In this document: positions 21,508-26,276 of the stretch, piece after piece
Layout of the letters: each line of letters starts with the position of its first letter
Position numbering within the stretch: the first letter of the stretch is position 1
Origin: Ruminococcus sp. UBA4240
GTDB taxonomy: Bacteria > Bacillota > Clostridia > Oscillospirales > Ruminococcaceae
DNA length: 26,276 nt
Assembly: GCA_002395525.1 (NCBI GenBank)
Contig: DGXE01000012.1
Location: 1-26,276, forward strand
Reading direction: 5' to 3'
Notes under the pieces: model-generated
The model's database searches: none
The model's input: the letters and a program-made list of their open reading frames with translations, nothing else
What the model was told of the DNA's origin: nothing
Made by a program: the position numbers and the translations under genes

Positions 21508-23766
21508 ATGGATATAAAGAACATTCTCTCCCGTACAGATGCCTATCTGCGGGAATATGAGCTTGAAAAGGCAAGGGAGCTGCTGTGCTCCTCACTCGAA
21601 GCTGCGCAGGCCGAAAATGACAGGTCGGCACAGCTTTCTTTTTTGAATGAGCTGGCGGGCTTCTACCGTGACACGGGGGATCATGCCAATGCCGTCCTGT
21701 GTGCCGAAAGGTCACAGGAAATACTTGAGGAAATGGGGGACAGCAGCTCGGAGGGCTATGTGGCTGCCATGCTGAATCTGGCCAATGCCTACCGTGCCGC
21801 CGGGCGGTTTGAGGATTCCCACAGGATATATGACAGAGTATATCCCGCCATACACCCCTATTCCGGGAAATACTATCCCGCCTACTACAATAACCTTGCC
21901 CTGCTGTATGAGGACGAGGGGGATATGAAAAAGGCGGCGGACACCTTCCTTGCGGCTGTGGGCTGTCTTGACCCCAGGGATGATGACTACGAAAGGCGGC
22001 TTGCCATCACATACACCAACATTGCCGCCTGCCTTGCCGCTCTGTCCGACACCGCAAAGGCACGGGAATATGCCGACAAGGCGCTCCCCTATTTCGAGGG
22101 GCTCTCCCCCTCGGATTTCCATTACAGCGCATTGCTGGCAGCATACGGGGATATACTGTACCGGGAGGGCGAAGGGGATACTGCGGCTGACTTCTATGAG
22201 GCCGCCCTTTCTGAAATACTCATCCACATGGGGCATAACGGCTTCTATGATACCGTTGCCCGGAAGCTCGCCCTCTGCTACGGGGAAAAGGGCAGACCTG
22301 TCCTTACCGGCATGGGGCTTTCCAAGAAATACTTCCACGAATTCGGCAGGCCTGTGCTTGACAGGAATTTCCCCCATTTAAAGGGGAAGATGACCACAGG
22401 GCTCTTCGGGGAAGGCTCCGAGTGCTTCCGCTTTGACGATGCCCTGTCACGGGATCATGACTTCGGCCCCTCATTCTGTATCATCCTTGATGACGATGTA
22501 TCTCCCGACGACAAGGCAGCCCTTGAAAGGGCATATTCCCTGCTGCCCCCGACCTACTGCGGATATACCTACTCCCACGGCAAAAACACAGGGGGGCGCA
22601 GAGGTGTCATGTACCTGTCGGAGTTTATCCGCCGCATACTGGGCACACTCCCGGAAACTGCCGAGGATTTCCAGCTCATCCCCGATGAACAGCTTGCCTG
22701 TGCCACCAACGGAGAGGTGTTCGGGGGCGCATCTGAGGCGTTCATGTCCATGCGCCGCAAACTGAAGGCACGCCCCCTTGCGGACAGGTATGCAAAGCTT
22801 GCCGCACAGCTTGAGATGATGTCCAAGCACGGGGAGTACAACTTCCCACGAATGAAGGAGCGTGGGGACGAAGTCTCCGCCCACATCTCCCTGACGGAAT
22901 TTGTGTCAGCCGCAATGAGGGCGGCACATCTGTGCGCCGACATTTACGCCCCATACAGCAAATGGCTGTACAGAAGCACTATGCGGCATTTTCCCGCCTT
23001 TGCCCCTCTTGTGGAGGAATGTGTGAAAAGCGATGGCGGCAATATAGATGAGATCATCACTGTGGTAAAGGATATGTGCCTGCACAGCGGGGCAGCAGAC
23101 ACAGCGGCACCATTGGCGGTAATGGCGGAGGACCTTACCGAAAGCGCACAGCGTGTGAATATCTGCGACAAAATAATCGCCATTGAGTGGGATATGTTTG
23201 ACAGGACACAGAACACCGGGGGGCGAGCCTTCTGTCAGGACGACTGGGACACCTTCTCCAAAATGCGCCGCAGCCAGTATATGTGCTTTGACAAAGCACT
23301 TCTTGAAAGCATTTGGGCTGATTTTGCCCGTGCCGCAAACGAAGGGCGCAACATGATAACCGAAAAATACGCATATATGATGCGCACCACCGCCCCGGAG
23401 GAATATGCAGCCATTGCATCATCGCTGCCCGGTGTGGATGAGGAAAAGGCGGCTCTGATCGAAGCCATAGTCCCCATACAGGTAGGCTGGATGGAGGAAT
23501 TTGCCAAGGAATACCCCTCCCTTGCGGACAGGGCAAGGGTGATACACACCGCCGATGACAGCCCGGTGAACACCTCCTATGAAACCTATCTCAGAGGGGA
23601 GCTTTCCACCTGGTCAACGGATTCCGTAGCCCTCTACGGAGCGATGATAGTGGGCATATACAGGGAAGGCGGCTCACTGGTAAAGGGTATAATGCTGCGC
23701 TCGGCAAGGCTTTACGGATATATGAGCCTTGAGGAAGCAGCCGAAAAGCACAAGGGTACACTATGA
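21508..23766 (+). CDS. TPR protein with DUF4037 and DUF4125 domains
   Basis: This 752-residue cytosolic protein has three parts. Residues 1-270 are TPR-type helical repeats (for example YYNNLALLYEDEGDMKKAAD and a unit with ITYTNIAACLAAL). Residues about 285-480 are DUF4037, a nucleotidyltransferase-like domain seen in GLFGEGSECFRFDDALSRDH, where GS and D-x-D-type acidic residues are placed as in the polymerase-beta fold. Residues about 540-740 match DUF4125, starting IEWDMFDRTQNTGGRAFCQD. The fusion suggests a nucleotidyl-transfer or sensing role with a protein-binding front end, but no substrate is known. AAGGA precedes ATG 21508. Its stop overlaps the rlmD start by 4 bases (ATGA), so the two are translated together. 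Confidence 0.88.
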   Translation: MDIKNILSRTDAYLREYELEKARELLCSSLEAAQAENDRSAQLSFLNELAGFYRDTGDHANAVLCAERSQEILEEMGDSSSEGYVAAMLNLANAYRAAGRFEDSHRIYDRVYPAIHPYSGKYYPAYYNNLALLYEDEGDMKKAADTFLAAVGCLDPRDDDYERRLAITYTNIAACLAALSDTAKAREYADKALPYFEGLSPSDFHYSALLAAYGDILYREGEGDTAADFYEAALSEILIHMGHNGFYDTVARKLALCYGEKGRPVLTGMGLSKKYFHEFGRPVLDRNFPHLKGKMTTGLFGEGSECFRFDDALSRDHDFGPSFCIILDDDVSPDDKAALERAYSLLPPTYCGYTYSHGKNTGGRRGVMYLSEFIRRILGTLPETAEDFQLIPDEQLACATNGEVFGGASEAFMSMRRKLKARPLADRYAKLAAQLEMMSKHGEYNFPRMKERGDEVSAHISLTEFVSAAMRAAHLCADIYAPYSKWLYRSTMRHFPAFAPLVEECVKSDGGNIDEIITVVKDMCLHSGAADTAAPLAVMAEDLTESAQRVNICDKIIAIEWDMFDRTQNTGGRAFCQDDWDTFSKMRRSQYMCFDKALLESIWADFARAANEGRNMITEKYAYMMRTTAPEEYAAIASSLPGVDEEKAALIEAIVPIQVGWMEEFAKEYPSLADRARVIHTADDSPVNTSYETYLRGELSTWSTDSVALYGAMIVGIYREGGSLVKGIMLRSARLYGYMSLEEAAEKHKGTL

Positions 23767-25130
23767 AAAAGAATGACGATATTATTTTGAATATCACCGA
23801 TGTCACCCTTGACGGGAACGGCGTGGGGCGGCATGAGGGAATGGCAGTGTTCGTCCCTGCCACTGCACCGGGAGACGAGATAGACTGCCACATTACAAAG
23901 GTGAACAAAAGCTATGCCTTCGGCATATGCCGCAGCATACGAAAGCCCTCCCCCCACAGGCAGGACAGAGGGTGTGCCGTGTTCGGCCGCTGCGGCGGCT
24001 GTTCATTCAGGCACATATCCTATGAGGCGGAGTGCAGGATAAAGGAAAAGGCTGTCCTTGACGACTTTTTGCGCATAGGGGGCTTTGAGCGGGGCACCTT
24101 CGAGTATCTCCCCATTATGGGGGACACCCGCACCGACCGTTACCGCAACAAGGCGCAGTACCCCATAGCCGCAGATGAGAGCGGGCGGGCATTCTGCGGC
24201 TTCTACGCAAAGCGCTCCCACCGTGTCATAGAATGCGGGGACTGTCTGCTCCAGCCTGAGATATTCTCCTCCATTGCCGGCAGGATGATACAGCTGATAA
24301 ATGAGCGGCATATCCCCGTATACGATGAAACCACGGGGAAGGGCTGTGTACGTCACATCTATCTGAGAAGGGGCGAGCACAGCGGACAGATACAGCTTAC
24401 AGCCGTTGCCGCATACGACCACAGAGGACTGCGGGAGATCCTCGGCATCGTGGGAGAGGAATTCGGGGACATAGGCTCCGTAGTGCTAAATATCAATCCC
24501 CGCCGTGATAATGTGATACTCGGGGAAAAATGCATCACCGTAAGCAAGGGCGGCACCATCACCGACATCATGTGCGGCAGTGAGATAACCCTTTCTCCCC
24601 TGTCCTTCTACCAGGTGAACACTTTGCAGGCAGAGCGGCTTTACGCTGCCGCAAAGGCTTTTGCCGCCCCTGCCGGGGATGAGGAGCTGCTTGATCTCTA
24701 CTGCGGGGCGGGCACCATAGGCCTTTCCATGGCAAAGGACGTAAAACACCTCACCGGGGTGGAGATAGTCCCCCAGGCAGTGGAGAACGCAAGGAAGAAT
24801 GCCGATGCCAACGGCATCACCAATGCGGACTTCATCTGTGACGATGCGGGAGGGGCGGCAAAGCGCTTTTCGGAGCAGGGTCTGCGCCCCGACATCATCA
24901 TCACCGACCCTCCGAGAAAGGGCTGTGACACTGCCACCCTTGAAGCTATCATATCCATGTCCCCCAAAAGGGTGGTCATGGTCTCCTGCGACCCTGCCAC
25001 GGCTGCCCGTGACTGTGCATACCTTTCCGGACACGGCTACGCACTGAAAGCCGTGCAGGCAGTGGATCTCTACCCCGGCACAGGCCATGTGGAGACGGTA
25101 GTATTGATGTCAAAGGTAGGAGTGGAATAA
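23763..25130 (+). CDS. rlmD: 23S rRNA (uracil-5-)-methyltransferase, RlmD/RumA type
   Basis: This 455-residue enzyme uses S-adenosylmethionine to methylate C5 of a uridine in 23S rRNA (U1939 in E. coli numbering). It starts with a TRAM-like RNA-binding region (1-60), then a [4Fe-4S] cluster set: Cys71, Cys77, Cys80 and the Cys in ECGDCLL. The SAM motif LDLYCGAGTIGL comes later, followed by TDPPRKGCD and the catalytic Cys in MVSCDPATAARD. Bacillota often carry several paralogues of this family (RlmCD-like), so the exact uridine is not certain. It is the last gene of the dense plus-strand run before the composition changes. Confidence 0.94.
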   Translation: MKKNDDIILNITDVTLDGNGVGRHEGMAVFVPATAPGDEIDCHITKVNKSYAFGICRSIRKPSPHRQDRGCAVFGRCGGCSFRHISYEAECRIKEKAVLDDFLRIGGFERGTFEYLPIMGDTRTDRYRNKAQYPIAADESGRAFCGFYAKRSHRVIECGDCLLQPEIFSSIAGRMIQLINERHIPVYDETTGKGCVRHIYLRRGEHSGQIQLTAVAAYDHRGLREILGIVGEEFGDIGSVVLNINPRRDNVILGEKCITVSKGGTITDIMCGSEITLSPLSFYQVNTLQAERLYAAAKAFAAPAGDEELLDLYCGAGTIGLSMAKDVKHLTGVEIVPQAVENARKNADANGITNADFICDDAGGAAKRFSEQGLRPDIIITDPPRKGCDTATLEAIISMSPKRVVMVSCDPATAARDCAYLSGHGYALKAVQAVDLYPGTGHVETVVLMSKVGVE

Positions 25131-25444
25131 GCTCAAAAGCCCTTGATTTCAGGCACTTTTTTGATGCAGTGCGGGCAGAGGTCGTATTTGGCAGAGGAAA
25201 TAAGCAAGAAAACAAGGCTGCCTTCGATATCCTATACACACATAAAGTAGAAATTGAATCAGCGCTGGGCACGACGCTCCAGTGGAACCGTGGCAACGGC
25301 ATCAAATCGTCAAAGGTCTTCATTCAGCTTAATAACGTCAGCATCGAAAACGAGACCGATTGGCTCCAGATGGCTAACTTCCACGCTGATTGGACGAAGA
25401 AGTTCTACGATGTGATTGTGCCATATATTCAACAGGCAATCTGA
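25131..25444 (+). pseudogene. 5'-truncated DUF4268-domain gene
   Basis: Only the C-terminal part of a DUF4268 protein is present: NKAAFDILYTHKVEIESALG and LQWNRGNG match the conserved end of that domain, which ends IVPYIQQAI. Proteins of this family are usually about three times longer. The frame is open back to the rlmD stop, homology begins near 25160, and the only nearby start is GTG 25169 without a ribosome binding site. I read this as a fragment left by a deletion or insertion that fused foreign DNA onto the rlmD end. DUF4268 proteins are of uncertain function, often found near restriction or defence genes. Confidence 0.72.
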
Positions 25445-25465
25445 TCTTGCCAAGGAGATGATTAC

Positions 25466-25891
25466 ATGATTTCAGAAGAATTAAAAGCTATCATTGAAAA
25501 GCTAAAAGAACAAGGAAAAACGATTATTCTTGAAGGAGCAACTGAAGAACAGATTACTCAGTTCGAGAAAGACCATGAAATTGAACTCCCCGAAAAGTAT
25601 AAAGAATGGTTGCAGTATTCCGACGGTGGCGAGTTATTTCTTCCCGCTGGAGTGCAGTTTTATGGTGTCGCGCATAAACCAATAATCGATGTAGATGAAA
25701 ACGATAGGCCTGATGAACAATATATTGTTATTGGTGCTTTAGCTTCAGGCGATCCAGTATTATGTGAGAAGTCAGGCGAGAAAATTTCAATATATGATCA
25801 TGAAACGGGAAGTATCGATGACGAGCTGATCTATGATGATTTTTATGCTTTCTTGAATGACCTTTATGACTTGCTTGGTATAGGAGAGTGA
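25466..25891 (+). CDS. SMI1/KNR4 (SUKH) family immunity-like protein
   Basis: The 141-residue protein has the SUKH pattern: an N-terminal helix, then ITQFEKDHEIELPEKYKEWL and YSDGGELF, followed by strands to the acidic C-terminus. In bacteria this superfamily is best known as immunity proteins that block nuclease toxins delivered by contact-dependent or secretion systems. AAGGAG lies about 9 bases before ATG 25466. The gene ends 4 bases before an HNH-nuclease toxin-like gene, so they are likely one unit. Codon use is much richer in A and T than in the genes before 25130. Confidence 0.85.
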   Translation: MISEELKAIIEKLKEQGKTIILEGATEEQITQFEKDHEIELPEKYKEWLQYSDGGELFLPAGVQFYGVAHKPIIDVDENDRPDEQYIVIGALASGDPVLCEKSGEKISIYDHETGSIDDELIYDDFYAFLNDLYDLLGIGE

Positions 25892-25895
25892 GCCT

Positions 25896-26276
25896 ATGTC
25901 AAAAACGAGTATAAAGGAAAGAAACAAGGCGATAAGACTGGCTTGGGAAAGAGAGCAAAAATTAGTCGCTGAGGGCAAAGGGACGCGGGACTGGTCGCCG
26001 GATCAGCAAAAGGACATCCTTGATCCCAATATAGGAAAAGCCAAGGACGACAATGGACGCTCCTTTGAAGGTCAGCACATGAAGAGTGCTGCTGAATATC
26101 CTGAATATCAGGGCGACCCGGATAACATACAGTTTCTTACAAGGGATGAACATCTGGCGGCTCATAAAGGTAGTTGGCAAAATCCGACCAATTGGTACTA
26201 CAATCCGGAAACTAAAGAATTCGTGGACTTCGGAGATAATAAACCTATTCCCTGCGCAGCGATTAATCTTAGTGAG
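25896..26276 (+). CDS. HNH-nuclease toxin-like protein, cut off by the window end
   Basis: An open frame of at least 127 codons begins at ATG 25896, with AGGAG (25882-25886) inside the end of the SUKH gene. The sequence resembles C-terminal nuclease domains of polymorphic (Rhs-type) toxins: GKGTRDWSPDQQKDIL, then FEGQHMKS, EYPEYQGDPDNIQFL and DEHLAAHKG, giving His, Asn and His in HNH order. The first His is the general base in such folds; Gln before it replaces the more usual His. No N-terminal delivery domain, signal peptide or pre-toxin repeats are present; the gene begins just before the nuclease domain, so it is either a stand-alone nuclease or an orphan toxin tip. The 3' end is outside the window. 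Confidence 0.8.
   Translation, partial: MSKTSIKERNKAIRLAWEREQKLVAEGKGTRDWSPDQQKDILDPNIGKAKDDNGRSFEGQHMKSAAEYPEYQGDPDNIQFLTRDEHLAAHKGSWQNPTNWYYNPETKEFVDFGDNKPIPCAAINLSE

Noticed and set aside
26060..26110. Gln in place of His in the EGQHM motif as proof that the HNH nuclease is dead
   Set aside because: The likely catalytic His, Asn and final His are all present, and the Gln position varies in this family as far as I can recall, so loss of activity is not supported.

Overview
The window looks like chromosomal DNA of a Gram-positive anaerobe of the class Clostridia, probably Ruminococcus or a close relative in the Oscillospiraceae. This rests on the Bacillota-type rplS-lepB-rbgA order, textbook sigma-A promoters (TTGACA-N17-TATAAT), strong AGGAGG-type ribosome binding sites, several lipobox lipoproteins, a lipoprotein GH5 glucanase and a c-di-GMP riboswitch ahead of a type IV pilin. 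The genus is inferred from gene content, not from a marker gene.

Layout: (1) Bases 1-214 look like the promoter and leader of an rRNA operon running off the left edge on the minus strand. (2) A plus-strand promoter, a class I c-di-GMP riboswitch and an intrinsic terminator precede a single type IV pilin-like gene (763-1479). (3) An orphan sugar-type solute-binding lipoprotein lies on the minus strand (1560-3008). (4) A plus-strand cell-envelope and housekeeping block follows: uppP, a small membrane protein, an FtsK/SpoIIIE translocase, a secreted ComEC-like metallo-beta-lactamase-fold protein, a MurR/RpiR regulator, two FAD oxidoreductases and an orphan OmpR-type response regulator. (5) The rplS-lepB-rbgA cluster has its own promoter and structured leader and is followed by a cytosolic SGNH hydrolase in the place where rnhB is often found. 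(6) A minus-strand gene encodes a 67-residue double-glycine-leader peptide with a two-CxxC core. It is divergent from an ArsR/SmtB regulator that carries a complete alpha-5 zinc site. (7) The regulator heads a tightly packed plus-strand run: small HD alarmone-hydrolase-like protein, GH5 lipoprotein, nuclease-like winged-helix protein, polysaccharide deacetylase lipoprotein with a degenerate SGNH domain, TPR-DUF4037-DUF4125 protein and rlmD. (8) After rlmD, composition becomes more AT-rich and the content turns accessory: a 5'-truncated DUF4268 gene, a SUKH/SMI1-KNR4 immunity-like protein and an HNH-nuclease toxin-like gene that runs off the right edge.

The parts most worth a second look are the zinc-ribbon double-glycine peptide opposite a predicted Zn(II) sensor, the riboswitch-pilin unit, the deacetylase joined to a catalytically dead SGNH domain, and the toxin/immunity remnant at the right edge. 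Most other genes are recognisable conserved families.
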